Shown here piece after piece: positions 33,643 through 47,200 of a stretch of 64,000 nucleotides of DNA. The stretch is from Ophiosphaerella korrae. Taxonomy: Eukaryota; Ascomycota; Dothideomycetes; Pleosporales; Phaeosphaeriaceae. Where the stretch lies: contig JALNQF010000085.1 of NCBI GenBank assembly GCA_028456385.1, positions 115,282-179,281 on the forward strand, read 5' to 3'. The notes beneath the pieces are model-generated. The model did no database searches. It was not told where the DNA came from and saw only the letters and a list, made by a program, of their open reading frames with translations. Made by a program: the position numbers and the translations under genes. Within the stretch, counting starts at the first letter, position 1; each line of letters starts with the position of its first letter.

Positions 33643-35780
33643 ATGGAGAGCCGCCATGTGGACAGCCAACATGACGACGCCACCCCGGCCAACGAGCAGC
33701 AGGAGGCGCCCTGGCTGCCCATTCCTTCTCGTGCCATATCTGTGGTCGAACACCCATGCATCGTCAAACATATCGACAAGGGCATCGCCTCGCTTGGCGG
33801 TCCGGTCAAACTGAGCAAGGTGAGATCAAGTCGCCCAAAAACAATGAGTGTATTTCATAACACTGCGTCCAGGGCCTGCGATCAAGGTCAGACCCACCCA
33901 CCGTCGGCCATGACGGCGAGGAGGTCAAGCAGCTCATCTCTGTCTCCCTCCGGCCTCATGACCCGTTCGCCAAGCGTCTACTCTCCACGACAGTCACCAC
34001 TAACAATCTGCTGCTTAAGGTGACAGTGCCAAAGCGAACCGGTCGCAAACGCAAGCGTGGTACCTCGGGGCCCTTTCTGTCCGAAGGAGACATCCAGGGA
34101 ACCACCAATGCACCCTCACATGGCCACTCTCCCAACGAAGCATATATACCTGCTTCGACCATTTTCAGAAGTTTACAAGACAATGCGTCGACATACAAAG
34201 TCTCGCTCGCGGGCGTGATTGACGAGACTCATCGATTCAGAAGTAAGTGCCCCAAGCCCGCACCTGCCTCAGGCTCTGACCACCCAGCTATGCCCGACTT
34301 ACAGTGCGCTTCTACTCACAACGACACCATGGTCAATCTCAGAGATCACATTCTGCCAATGCGATGTATGTGCAACTTTCTCTTCGTGCAATACGCACCA
34401 CTTACATATCTTCAGACAGTGGACTGAAAAATTATAAGCTTGATACAGCAGCTGGAGCAAAACTGTCAAAGAGTGTTGGGCCGTCAGCAGAGTTTGTGCA
34501 AATGCCCATCGCCTTTAACTATCGGTAAATTGATATGCTGGCTTGTGCTGAGATATAAACTGACCTTTCTCAGATTTCAGCAAAACACTTATGTCAAGTA
34601 TACTGATGAGGGCGTGGTGAACCTTCAACGGAGTCTGACCTTCAGCTCGTACACCATCATAAAGCCTACTGATGAGAATGTGCCGGCCGGACCCAAACTA
34701 AATCTGCCTGCAGAATCGTCCCTTACGCCTTATCTACAAACGCTGATAGCACAAATCAGAGCTGAGCTCGATAAAAGGCCTATCATCACCCGGCACTTGC
34801 TATACAACAAACTTGGCTGGGACAAGCGTAATCGACTGCGGCAAGCTGCCGTCTATTGTGGTTATTTCTTCGAGAGTGGCCCTTGGCGAGAGGCCCTTGT
34901 ACGATGGGGGGTGGACCCCCGCCAGGATCCCATGTGCCGCATGTACCAAACGGTGTCGTTTACCTCATACCTTAAATCGGGTAGAGCCAAGCACGGGAAA
35001 GTCTTTGATGATCATGTACAGCAGCTCGGGCAAATGTCAGGCAAAGAGCTGGAAAGAGAACATATCTTTGATGGGAAATCCGCATCCAAGACTGGTAACC
35101 TATTCCAGTTTTGCGATTTGACAGATCCACTCCTGGCGAAAGTCTTGGCTACCCAAGATATTCGAGCAACATGTGCACCGACATTTCAGGGGTGGTACCA
35201 CGTAGGTACATGGGCGAAAGTCACAGTCATTCTCAGGGACAAGATGAACACGATCATTGGAGGTGGTATACCAGATGATACCCTCTATGATCGCATTATC
35301 GCGTGGCCAGAAATGTGGGATGACCAAGAAATGGCAGCCACCTATAAAAACGAGATTGGAAATCGCCAAACTAGTCAGGAAAAAGTAAAGGAGCATCAAA
35401 TCATGCACAATGTGCGCTGGGCAGCAAGGAATCCGAGAGTTGCTTTCGAGAAAATGGAGGCTGCAGATAAGCAACAGAAACAGACTGGTGAAGATGAGGC
35501 CGACGGAGCAGAGGACGCCGAGATTCCCGAAGATATGACGGAGATTCCTGACACGGTAGAAGTTATCCTCAATGAAGGCGAAAAAGAAGTGGAGGATGAC
35601 GTAGAGGACTACGATGAAGATGAGGATATGGACGAAGTTGACAACCGAGGTTATGCAGACGAGGTAGACGATGAGGTAGACGATGATGATGATGATGATG
35701 ATGATAGCGAGGGAGGCTTGATGCCTACAAGCATAAGATTAGAAGGCCCAGCACCCTTTGGCGGGCTATACCGGGTGTAG
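33643..35780 (+). CDS. TFC1: TFIIIC subunit (tau 95 / GTF3C5 type)
   Basis: Exons 33643-33819, 33873-34242, 34288-34365, 34416-34524 and 34574-35780 (introns 45-53 bp) give 646 aa. The start is the ATG in GGCCGCCATGGAG. Family signatures are TNNLLLKVTVPKRTGRKRKRG, ILPMRYSGLKNYKL, the core TRHLLYNKLGWDKRNRLRQA, and GPWREALVRWGVDPRQDP. The C-terminus (about 560-630) is a long acidic Asp/Glu run, as usual. In yeast Tfc1 sits in the tauA half of TFIIIC, which binds the A box of tRNA genes and recruits TFIIIB for RNA polymerase III. The 34243-34287 intron is a multiple of three and stop-free, so retaining it would add 15 residues in frame. Confidence 0.92.
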
Positions 35781-36178
35781 TAATTGTTGTATGTTGACGC
35801 AGAGTATCCGGAAGCTATGTCTAAAAGGCGCACAGAGTCTAGAGGTCTACATGTCAAGAATTCAGAAGATAGGCAATAATTACTACAGTAGCAGAATGCT
35901 GGGCTATATATCAATTTTTGATTGCTTTAATTACTGTATTGGTATTAGTACGCCGCACACGTGAAGGTGAGAGACATGTAGTCAGTCCCAGGAACAAGAC
36001 GGCCCACTTTTTTGGCTTGGTTGGAGCGTCAGTCGGATCGCCTGAGCTTTGGTTTTCATAACCTCACCAATTCCAGCATCTCCAGCCCTACCTCCCACAG
36101 CCACACTGCCCGGCCACCTACACTCAATCCCTTCCAGAAATACTCTCGCTGCTCTCCGCCACTTAATTGATACGCACA
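35781..36178. other. Intergenic, TFC1 3' flank and COX6 promoter
   Basis: About 400 bp. No feature beyond the expected 3' flank and promoter could be identified. Confidence 0.4.
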
Positions 36179-36968
36179 ATGTCTTTCGTGCGCGCCGCGT
36201 CGCAGGTCAGCAGAGCGGGTGCGCGTGTGCCGGTATCTCGAGCGACGCCCATTACCTGGGCCGCCCAGCGCGCCTTCTCTCAGTCGGCTGTTAGAAAGAG
36301 CGACCAGCATGCAGAGGAGACTTTTGAGGAGTTTACGGCCAGGTATAACGCACCTATAGAGGGGTGATTTTGAGGAAACGAGCTACCCGAGGATGAACGG
36401 CAGCCCTCAATTTCCCCAAAATTGCTCAGAGCTGTAGGACTGACGTTTTATCTGTATGATAGGTATGAGAAGGAATTCGACAAGGTCAATGATGTTTTCG
36501 AGCTTCAGGTACGTCTATCACACCACTTGGGATCCGTGGTCGCACTGCCGTATCTAGCCTAGGATGCAATATCTAGCGGCTTCAAACAAGATACCAAGCT
36601 GACAACCTCACAGCGAAATCTGAATAACTGCTTCGCCTACGATCTCGTTCCTTCGCCTTCCGTCATCACCGCCGCCCTCCGTGCTGCCAGGCGTGTTAAT
36701 GACTTCCCCTCCGCAGTCCGAGTTTTTGAGGGTACGTCCCCCCAGCACCATACCCACTCATCGTTGGGCCGCAACCTGGTGTAAATAGGCCAGGAAAATG
36801 CCATCAAATTCTGTTATCCAATCAATGAACGAAAACTAATACATTATAGGCATCAAGCACAAGGTCGAGAACAAAGGTCAATACACAGAATACCTCCAGG
36901 AGCTTGAACCCCTACGTGAGGAGCTCGGCATCCCACTAAAGGAGGTCTTGTACCCCGAGGAAAAATAA
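36179..36968 (+). CDS. COX6: Cytochrome c oxidase subunit VI (Va family)
   Basis: Exons 36179-36342, 36463-36508, 36614-36731 and 36850-36968 (introns 120, 105 and 118 bp, longer than elsewhere in the window) give 148 aa. Residues 1-40 form an Arg/Ser/Ala-rich mitochondrial presequence with no acidic residue at its start. The mature protein starts around SDQHAEETFEEFTARYEKEF and carries NNCFAYDLVPSPSVITAAL, ARRVNDFPSAVRVFEG and LGIPLKEVLYPEE, all diagnostic. It is a nuclear-encoded structural subunit of respiratory complex IV on the matrix side of the inner membrane. Confidence 0.95.
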
Positions 36969-37524
36969 ATAGTTGCGCCCCTTTCATCTCTCCTGTAAGA
37001 CAGAAAGACCATAGAGCTTGTCACTGCGCCATGTAACATCCGACATTTCAATTTCTCACTCAGACGGACAGGGGGGAGATGTGGGCTGTATCACTGTGTG
37101 ATGTTTTTGCTGAAGAATAAGCCGGCTATCGCGGGCTTTTGAAGTATTGTGTGGTGGTGATTAGCCGAGCGGTATCTGGCTGTAGTAGATGTACGGATTT
37201 TTTTGCTTTCGATATGACGCTTGACTGCCTTGGTCTGAGTGCAACGTTCGCATGATGTGACTCTTCTAATCAACCCTTGATCGCATTGCATGGTTGTTTT
37301 TACATGCTATATGAACATCTGGCGTGTTGTCTACTTGATCAAGCATTTATGATCTGGAAATTTCTTTTCACTACACTTATAGCAGTAATGCGACATAGAT
37401 CATAATGTCCAGTTATCTGTAAGTTACAGTACTTGATTCTTTCTTAATACGCTTAACATACTTCTCGAAAGTTACTCAGGTGCAGCGGATAAAGCCCCCC
37501 CCCCCCCCCCCCCGCTGTCCCCTA

Positions 37525-37555
<31 letters not shown>

Positions 37556-38207
37556 AGGAGTGCAATGGCTTTCGGGAAGCCTATTGCCAAGCAGAGTACT
37601 TTGCAGGAATGCCACTCTATCTTGGTTCATAGATATAGATACTTTGGAATCATAACAGCTATTACCACCACTCGTTGATCGACTTTGGATCATGCTTGCT
37701 AGGGCAATCTGATGACTCTTCTGGTGGTGTTTGCGGGGGGGGGGCATCAGATATCACGGAACTAAGCAAACGCCGACAAGCCACCACCGAGCCGTAGTGC
37801 CACAACCCTGCAGCTCGGCATCCAATCATATACAGTCTGTGCATTTTCATAGTAAACGCAATGCCCATCAGTCCTCTCTGCAGAGCTTCAAGTCGCGATT
37901 TCACAGCCCAGCGCATGCTGGACGCGACTACCACCCCACCACTCTAGCTTCTTCTACCCTGACGACTTTAATGACTGACCAGGCTTTATAGCCTTCACTT
38001 TCTTTCAAGGGTTTAAATTTCTAACTGCGCTGCACTGTCCTCACAGCACTTGCGACAGCGGCACCAAACCTCTGCGAGCCAATGCAGTCACCCTCCTTTA
38101 CTGCATAAACCACACACTACCACTCAACATCTCAGGCGTCCCCAGGTATTGTCGCTAGCCGGTTATAACAATAGAAGGAGCAGCTTGAAGCTGCAAAAAT
38201 AATAATC
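36969..38207. other. Gene-free stretch between COX6 and TRA1
   Basis: About 1.2 kb with simple-sequence tracts: 19 C in a row at 37495-37513, a (CT)n tract at about 37527-37555 and nine G at about 37735-37743. No coding frame is convincing. The right part must contain the TRA1 promoter. Confidence 0.5.
37495..37555. repeat. Poly-C run followed by (CT)n microsatellite
   Basis: Nineteen C residues, a short spacer, and about 14 CT units. Such homopolymers are also prone to assembly error. Confidence 0.85.
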
Positions 38208-41200
38208 ATGGCGTCTCACAACTTTGAGGCAATGGCCGCGAAGTTAGATGACCCGAACTCTGGTATGAGTGGACGGCTGCATATGCGCATGCATCACAAA
38301 TAGCTGTGATCATTGTCGCAACAATTTCTAGGCTGACTCCACACAGATCTACGCACCAAAGGGACGCTTGCGATCGATATACGGGACAACATCGAGAGTT
38401 ACTGTCAGGGCCAGCAGTACAGTGTATTCTTGAATCACCTCGTACCCGTGTTTCTCAAAATACTTGATGGGAACCCAGTCTTCATATCAACATCTCCGGA
38501 GCAGGTGAGCGCGCAAAATGCAAAACAAGAGATTCTACTTACGCGAGGTACAGCGGATACGAAACTGCGTCCTTGAGATCCTTCATCGACTTCCTATGAA
38601 CCCGACCGAACCGATCGAACCACACGCACCGAAAATTACAGATAAGCTTATGAACCTGGTCAAGCTGGAAAATGAAGATAATGCTGTCTTGTGTATGAAG
38701 ATAATCATGGACTTCCTACGCCACCAGACGAAGGCGCTTGCAGACAGGGTACAGGAGTTCTTGGACCTTATCCAGGAGATGTTCGAGACTATGGAACAGG
38801 CTGTGCACGACACATTCGATAGCGGTACGCCCGCGCCAGCTTCACAAGGCGTTCCCTCCACGCCGAACAATCACCAGTACTCACAGTCACCGCGACCGAG
38901 CTCTCCGGCGACCGCCCTCACATCCGGATCGGCAGGTGATCTTGGGTCGGAACATCAGCAAACGCGAATGCTGCTTAAGGGCATGCAGTCATTCAAGGTC
39001 CTAGCTGAATGCCCAATTATCGTGGTATCTCTATTTCAGGCATATAGGAGCTGTGTGAACAAGAACGTGAAGCTTTTCGTTCCGCTCATCAAGAATGTTC
39101 TCCTGCTTCAGGCAAAACCACAAGAAAAAGCACACGAAGAGGCCAAGGCGCAAGATAGGGTCTTCACAGGAGTCAGCAAAGAGATTCGCAACCGGGCTGC
39201 ATTTGGCGACTTTATTACCGCGCAAGTGAAGACTATGAGCTTTCTAGCGTACCTCCTCCGAGTTTACGCAAATCAGCTTAGTGATTTTTTGCCAACCCTC
39301 CCAGACATCGTTGTCCGATTACTCAAGGATTGCCCTCGTGAGAAATCAGGCGCACGGAAGGAACTTTTGGTGGCGATTAGGCACATCATCAACTTTAATT
39401 TTCGGAAAATCTTTCTAAAAAAGATCGATGAACTATTAGACGAGCGAACACTGATTGGCGACGGCCTAACGGTCTACGAGACCATGCGCCCACTGGCATA
39501 CAGCATGCTGGCGGACCTAATCCACCATCTGCGCGAATCTCTGTCGAAAGAGCAGATTCGCCGAACTGTTGAGGTCTATACCAAAAACTTGCACGATAGT
39601 TTCCCAGGCACCAGTTTCCAGACAATGAGTGCCAAGCTTCTTCTTAATATGGCAGAGTGCATCGCAAAGTTGGAACCTAAGGAGGACGCCCGGTATTTTT
39701 TGATCATGATACTCAACGCAATTGGTGATAAGTTTGCAGCCATGAACCGCCAGTACCATAACGCCGTCAAGCTCTCTGACCAGTACAGTCAGCCTACAAT
39801 AGATGCAGTCGAGGAGAATCACATGGTTGTCCAGGACCAACCGCCAGATTGGGATGAGATTGACATATTCAACGCGACACCTATTAAAACTTCGAACCCA
39901 CGCGACAGGAGCTCGGACCCAATTGCGGACAATAAATTTCTTTTCAAGAACCTATTGCATGGATTGAAGAATCTCTTCTATCAGCTGAGAGCTTGCAATC
40001 CACTCAAGATTAAAGAAGAGATTGATGTGGCAAACGCTTCAGCTAACTGGCATGAAGTATCCTTCGGTTACAATGCGGAAGAAGTTGAAGTGCTCATCAA
40101 ACTCTTCCGAGAAGGAGCGAAAGTGTTCCGCTACTACGACACAGACAAAACCACAGAAACTCAGGGCATGTCACCGGGAGACTTCATGGGCAACCAACAC
40201 ATGATGTCGAGTGGCAAAGAGGAGAAGGAGCTGCTTGAGACATTTGCGACTGTCTTCCACCACATTGATCCAGCTACATTTCACGAAGTGTTTTCCTCCG
40301 AGATACCCCATTTGTACGATATGATGTTTGATCATCCAGCGTTACTGCATGTTCCACAGTTCCTTCTCGCCTCAGAAGCCACATCGCCTGCCTTCTCTGG
40401 CATGTTATTGCAATTTCTTATGAATCGTATCGAAGAGGTTGGCACTGCTAACGTCAAGAAGTCGTCCATCCTACTCCGATTGTTTAAACTGTCATTCATG
40501 GCGGTGACGCTTTTTTCCGCACAAAACGAGCAAGTTTTGCTACCACACGTCAGCAAGATCATTACAAAATCTATACAGTTGTCGACAACTGCGGAAGAGC
40601 CGATGAACTACTTCTTGCTCCTGAGATCCCTCTTCCGTAGTATCGGTGGCGGGCGCTTCGAACATCTATACAAGGAGATCCTTCCACTTCTCGAAATGTT
40701 ACTCGACGTCCTCAACAACCTTCTTCTTACGGCGCGAAAACCAGCCGAGCGGGACCTCTTCGTTGAGTTGTCTCTCACGGTACCCGCTCGACTTAGTAAC
40801 CTTCTTCCACATCTGAGCTACCTCATGAGACCTCTAGTTGTGGCCTTACGAGCTGGGTCGGATCTTGTCGGCCAAGGCTTGCGTACTCTCGAACTCTGTG
40901 TTGACAACCTAACCGCAGATTATCTCGATCCGATCATGGCACCTGTAATTGATGAGCTCATGGCTGCCCTGTGGGAACACCTGCAACCAAACCCATATAG
41001 TCATTTCCACGCCCACACAACGATGCGCATACTAGGCAAATTAGGAGGTCGCAACCGAAAGTTTCTTACGGGACCACCTGAGTTGGACTATAAGTTGTAC
41101 TCTGACGACCAGTCTTCCATCGATATCCGCTTGATAGGCTCAACCAAGGATCGTGCTTTCCCAGCTGCGATAGGTATCGACACTGCGATCGCAAAGCTCC

Positions 41201-44200
41201 ATGAGATTCCGAAACTACCCGCAGCGAAGAAGTCAGACTCTTTCCATAAACAACAAGCCTTTCGACTTATCACAGCGCATACTAAGCTGCTGGTTGGCTT
41301 CGATAACTTGCCAGAAGACTTTGCTCAGCTTGTGCGGTTGCAAGCAAACGATCTGTGCGCAAAGAAGTTCGATCATGGTGCCGATATTCTCACAGCATCT
41401 GAGCGAGAGAAGTCTATTGTGAAGAAAACTGTGGAGGGAGATACGTTGAAGAAGCTTCTTAAAGCATGCATATTTGCGGTATCAATCCCGGATCTTAAAT
41501 CAGACGCCGAGACTCTGGTCACCCATCTGGCGAAGCACTTCACTTTCCTAGAGCTCGGGTCGCAATTCGCAATCATGAAGCACAAAAACAAGCCATTCGA
41601 TGTTCATTCTGGTGAAGGCCCGGTTGTAATTGAAAGCGATGTGATCTCAGAAGCAATTGGTGAATCCTTGGGATCAGAACACATACCGGTCCGAGAAGCA
41701 GCTGAGCAAGCTATACTGACAATTCGAGACACCGTCAAAGCGATTCTTGGAAATGATAAGGAACTCGACAAGTTTGCGTTCTTCAATGAGCTCTCTAGCA
41801 CATTCTGCCACAACTGTCATGCAGACGACTGGTTTATGAAATCAGGTGGCACCAAGGGCATCGAAATCATGATTAAACAACTGCGACTTCCCCAATCTTG
41901 GATGGTAGCGCGTCATTTTGAGCTCATCAGGGCTCTAAACTTTGTGATGAAAGATATGCCGATCGATCTGGATTCGAAGACTCGCATACAAGCCGAAGGG
42001 CTGATTGAAGATCTCATTCGTAAATGCCACAAGAAAACAACTAAGGAAGATTTCGAGAAGGGCAACAACATCACATTACGACTATGCGGACAACTGGTTG
42101 GCGATCTCTCACATATGAACAAGAGCGTGCGTGAGGCAACGCAGCAAGCATTCTATGTCTTATCCGACGTAACAGGCCTCGGTGTTCACGAGCTGATCAT
42201 GCCAGTTAAGGATAGGCTGGTTGTGCCTATTTGGACGAAGCCGTTAAGAGCACTTCCCTTCAGCATACAGATTGCTTATATTGACGCAATTACGTTCTGT
42301 CTCAAATTGAAGAACAACATTCTGGAGTTCAATGACCAGCTTACTAGGCTTCTCATGGAGTCGCTTGCTCTTGCCGATGCCGAAGATGAAGGACTGGCAA
42401 GTAAGCCTTCTGAGCAGCGTAATGCAGAACACATCATCAACCTGAGGGTCGCATGTATTCGTCTACTATCCACTGCTCAAGGCTTTAGCGAATTTAGCTC
42501 GACACCACCGAACCAGACGTTCCTGCGTATCATTGCTGTTTTCTTCAAATGTCTGTATTCAAAATCGCCAGAAGTCATTGAAGCAGCCAACATTGGGTTA
42601 TCGGGTGTCATATCAGCGACAAATAAGTTGCCAAAAGATGTACTACAGAGTGGCTTGCGACCCATTCTCGTCAACCTGCAAGACCCACGGAAGCTTTCCG
42701 TTGAGAACTTGGACGGTTTGGCACGATTATTGAAGCTCCTAACCAATTACTTTAAAGTCGAGATTGGCACTCGTTTGTTAGATCACCTTAAGAGCATCGC
42801 GGATCAAAACAGCTTGCAGAAGATCTCATTCAAGATGATCGAACAGGATCCTAAGATGAAAGTCGTCACTGGGATATTTAATATCTTCCATCTTCTACCA
42901 CCGGCTGCTGCTACTTTCCTCAAACAAATTATCGAGAAGGTCATTGAGTTAGAGACAGCACTGAGACGGACACATTACAGCCCCTTCCGGGAGCCGTTGA
43001 TCAAATATCTCTGCATGTATCCTAAGGAATCCTGGGACTACTTTGCACCGAACTTGAAGGATCAGACGCAGGGTCGATTCTTCGCGCAGCTACTAGAGAA
43101 TGAAGCTAGTGCGGTCCTCCGGAAACAAGTTATGGACGACGTGCCTGGGTTTTTGGGCGCAATGAACTTTGAAGGAACCGACAAAGAGAAATGCCAAGCT
43201 CAGCTCAATGCTATTCATATCGCCTATGCACTCAGTCAGGCCGAAGACTCGAACAAATGGCTAGCCTCAAATGACGACCTTCGAAAAGGACTCTTTGACG
43301 CTGCGAAGTCTTTGGAAAAGAAGCTTCGCTCCAATAATATCGACTCGGAGTTGCGTCTAGCCACCGAACAAGCTGGCGATCAGATAATAGTCATCTTCAC
43401 CACCTATCTCAAGCACGAACCAAACAGCCTGGATTTCTTCTTTGAATTCATCGATGCCATCACAGCAGAGGAACTGAAGGCATCCCCCCGACTGTACAGC
43501 TTCATTTATGAGCAGATTGTCTCCAGCGACTCCATCGATTACTGGAAAACTCTTGTTCACAAGTGCATTGATTTATATACATCCCGCACGTCATCACAGA
43601 AGACCAAGACTTTTCTGTTCCGATATATCGTGAACCCCATTTTTGCGATGGACGTCAAGCGAAATTGGGACAGTCTATTCGACCAGAAGGCTAAGGGTAC
43701 AAAGTTGATGGACCGCAGCATGACCGAGACAATCCACAACCGCCTTTGGAAGCCACAATCTCTCACCGATACTTCGGAAGAGACCGCTCAACTAGGTGTC
43801 GACCACTCGCGCATGGAGCTCCTTCAGCTGACGACACTGCTTCTGAAGCACCACTCTGGCATGATTCAGGAGTCACGCAAGGATGTTATCAAGTTCGCTT
43901 GGAACTACATCAAGCTCGAAGACATCATCAACAAGTATGCAGCATATGTTCTTATTGCGTTTTTCATCGCAGTATATGATACCCCCATGAAGATCGCTAT
44001 TCAGGTCTACCAGGCACTCCTCAAAGCGCATCAGAATGAAGGTCGATCCTTAGTAATGCAAGCACTCGAGCTCATGGCGCCGGTGCTCCGGCAGCGAATG
44101 GGTGGTGGGGATGCAAAGATGCCCAGATGGATCCAGTACCCTAGGAAAGTGCTTTCTGAGGAGAGTTCAAATCTTCAGCAGTTGATGAGCATTTTCAATT

Positions 44201-47200
44201 TCATCGTGAGGCACGCAGACCTGTTTTACGAGGGTAGAGAACACTTGTCGAGTATTATCATCACGGCTCTAAACAAGATTGCCCAGCCACCAAATCCTTC
44301 CACTGATGCTAAGAAACTCGCGCTGAATCTTATTGGTCTCATCAGGAAATGGGAAGAACGCACCGCGAGTGAAGGAGGTGGTGCGACTGAACGCGCCTCG
44401 GAGTCGCCGCAGGCTGTAAAGAGAAGGGCAGACGGATCTATCGTGCCACCAATTTCCTCGCATAAGGGCTTTGTAGCTTCACCTGCCATTCGGATGATGC
44501 TGATCACATACCTCATTAAATTCATCGCTTACCTACCGGAACGGTACCCTGTCGCGTCTCCCAAGCCTAAAGATGCGACTACTACAAGTTCCCTTGTAAC
44601 ACAGCCCGAGATCTGTAGGAAAGCTGTGCAGCTTCTTCACGATCTCCTTTCGCCACGACTTTGGAATGATCTGGATCTGGACGTCATGCTAAGTAAGAAG
44701 ATTGAAGAGATATTGCTGACGGAGATGAAACAAGACGACAAGCCGGAGCAGTTTCACACCAGGATGATCAACACGCTTCAAATAGTGAAAGTCATCGTCA
44801 ACGTCCGGTCTGATGATTGGGTCTTGGAACGCATTCCCCAATTTCAGAAGATCCTGGAAAAATCGATCCGCTCTGAGAATGCAGATGTTCAAGCTAGTCT
44901 ACACGCCATTGACGAATCTGATGACGGGTCAAGGAAGCTGCAGCCCACTCTCAAACGCATTCTTGAGGTTATGCCAGAGCCTATCACTGACGATGAGGGC
45001 AACACGGAAGAATCACCATTCACTGACTTTGTCAATTTCCTCGGTGCTGTTGCAACTGAGGCTCTTTCGAACGGTTCTTACATCTGCGCTATCAACATCC
45101 TCTGGTCATTGTGCCAGAAGCGACCGGAAGAGATTGATCAGCATATCCCTCAAATCATGAAGGCATTCCAAGGCAAGATGGCAAAGGATCACCTTGCCGG
45201 GAACAGCAACATACCAGGACAGGCCATCCCACCTGGCATGCGACCTGAGGGAGCCAATCCACCAACGGACCCCCGCGAGCTTGAGATCCAGACCGATCTC
45301 GTTCTCAAGGCCGTGGATATCCTCGCCGCACGCATGGGCGAACTTGGAGAAAACCGAAGGCCGTATCTCAGCGTACTAGCGTCACTTGTTGAGCGGTCTC
45401 AAGTCAACTCTGTCTGCATGAAAGTATTGGATCTTGTCGAGGACTGGATCTTCCATTCAAATGAGCCAGTCCCGACGCTCAAGGAAAAGACAGCTGTGCT
45501 TAGCAAGATGCTGCTTTTCGAGCACCGACAAGATACTGCGCTGCTAACTCGATTTTTGGACCTTGTCATTCGAATCTACGAAGACCCTAAGATCACCCGG
45601 TCAGAACTTACTGTTCGCATGGAGCATGCGTTCCTCATTGGAACACGTGCACAGGATGTCGAGATGCGCAATCGATATATGACGATTTTCGACAAGAGTT
45701 TGAGTCGGACTGCGGCCAGCCGCTTGAGTTATGTGCTCGCAAGTCAGAACTGGGACACTCTTTCTGATAGCTATTGGCTGCGTCAGGTAATCCACTTGAT
45801 GTTCGGCTCTGTGGAAATGAACACGCCGGCTCAACTACACTCCGAGGATTTCCGATTGATGCAACCGACTACCTTGTTTGGCACTTACAGCAGAGATTCA
45901 AGGATTGGGGATATAATAGTCGATGAGGAACTAGAAAATCTTGTTAATGGCCATCGCCGCTTTTGCAACCAGCTCGCCGACGTCAAGATCAAGGACATCT
46001 TCGAGCCCCTTGGTCATCTTCAACACACTGATAAGAATCTTGCTCATGATATTTGGATCGCTTTCTTCCCGCTGGCTTGGACTGCGCTTACGAAGGATGA
46101 CCAAAGCGATTTGGAAAAGGGTATGGCAGCGCTTCTCACTAAGGACTACCATTCACGCCAGCTCGATGAGCGCCCGAACTGTGTTGCTACCATGTTAGAC
46201 GCGATTGTACATGCTCGCCCGAGGGTTAAGTTCCCGCCTCACATTATGAAGTATCTCGCTCAAACGTACAACGCGTGGTATACGGCAGCTGTGTACATGG
46301 AAGACTCAGCAATTTCCCCCGTCGTTGATGTTGAGAAGCTTAGGGAGAGCAATCTCGATGCTCTTCTAGAGATCTATAGTGGCTTACAAGAAGACGACCT
46401 ATTCTATGGAACCTGGCGAAGACGATGCCAGTTCATTGAAAGTAACGCGGCACTGTCATATGAGCAGTGTGGTATTTGGGACAAGGCGCAGCAGATGTAC
46501 GAAGCTGCTCAGATCAAAGCTCGAACCTCCGTCTTACCTTTCTCAACTGGCGAATACATGTTGTGGGAGGATCACTGGGTCATCTGTGCGCAGAAATTGC
46601 AACAGTGGGAGATCCTGAGCGACTTCGCTAAGCACGAAAACTTCAATGATCTCTATCTAGAGTCAACTTGGCGTGTATTCGATGCATGGCAGAATGCGGA
46701 CACACGAGAACAACTGGATGCAACCATCAAAGCCGTCAGTGACGCGCCTACACCACGACGAGTATTCTTCCAGACTTTCATGTCGCTTTTGAAACTGCAC
46801 AACAAACAAGAGTCACAACCTGAGTTCCATCGATTGTGCGATGAATCGATCCAATTGTCGATCCGCAAGTGGCATCAACTTCCTCGCCGAATTACTCAAG
46901 CACATATTCCACTGCTTCAGCACTTCCAACAACTAGTGGAGTTACATGACGCGAGTGTAATCTGTCAGAGCCTTGCTTCAACGACACAAACTAATCTCGA
47001 CCTCAAATCTCAAGAACTGAAACTTCTTCTCAGCACATGGCGTGATCGATTGCCAAACTTCTGGGACGACATCAATGCATGGCAAGATCTTGTCACTTGG
47101 CGTCAACACATCTTCCAGCTGATCAATAGTGTGTATTTGAATCTTCTCCCGCCAAACCAGAGCAATGCAAGTAGCAATTCCTTCGCGTACCGCGGCTACC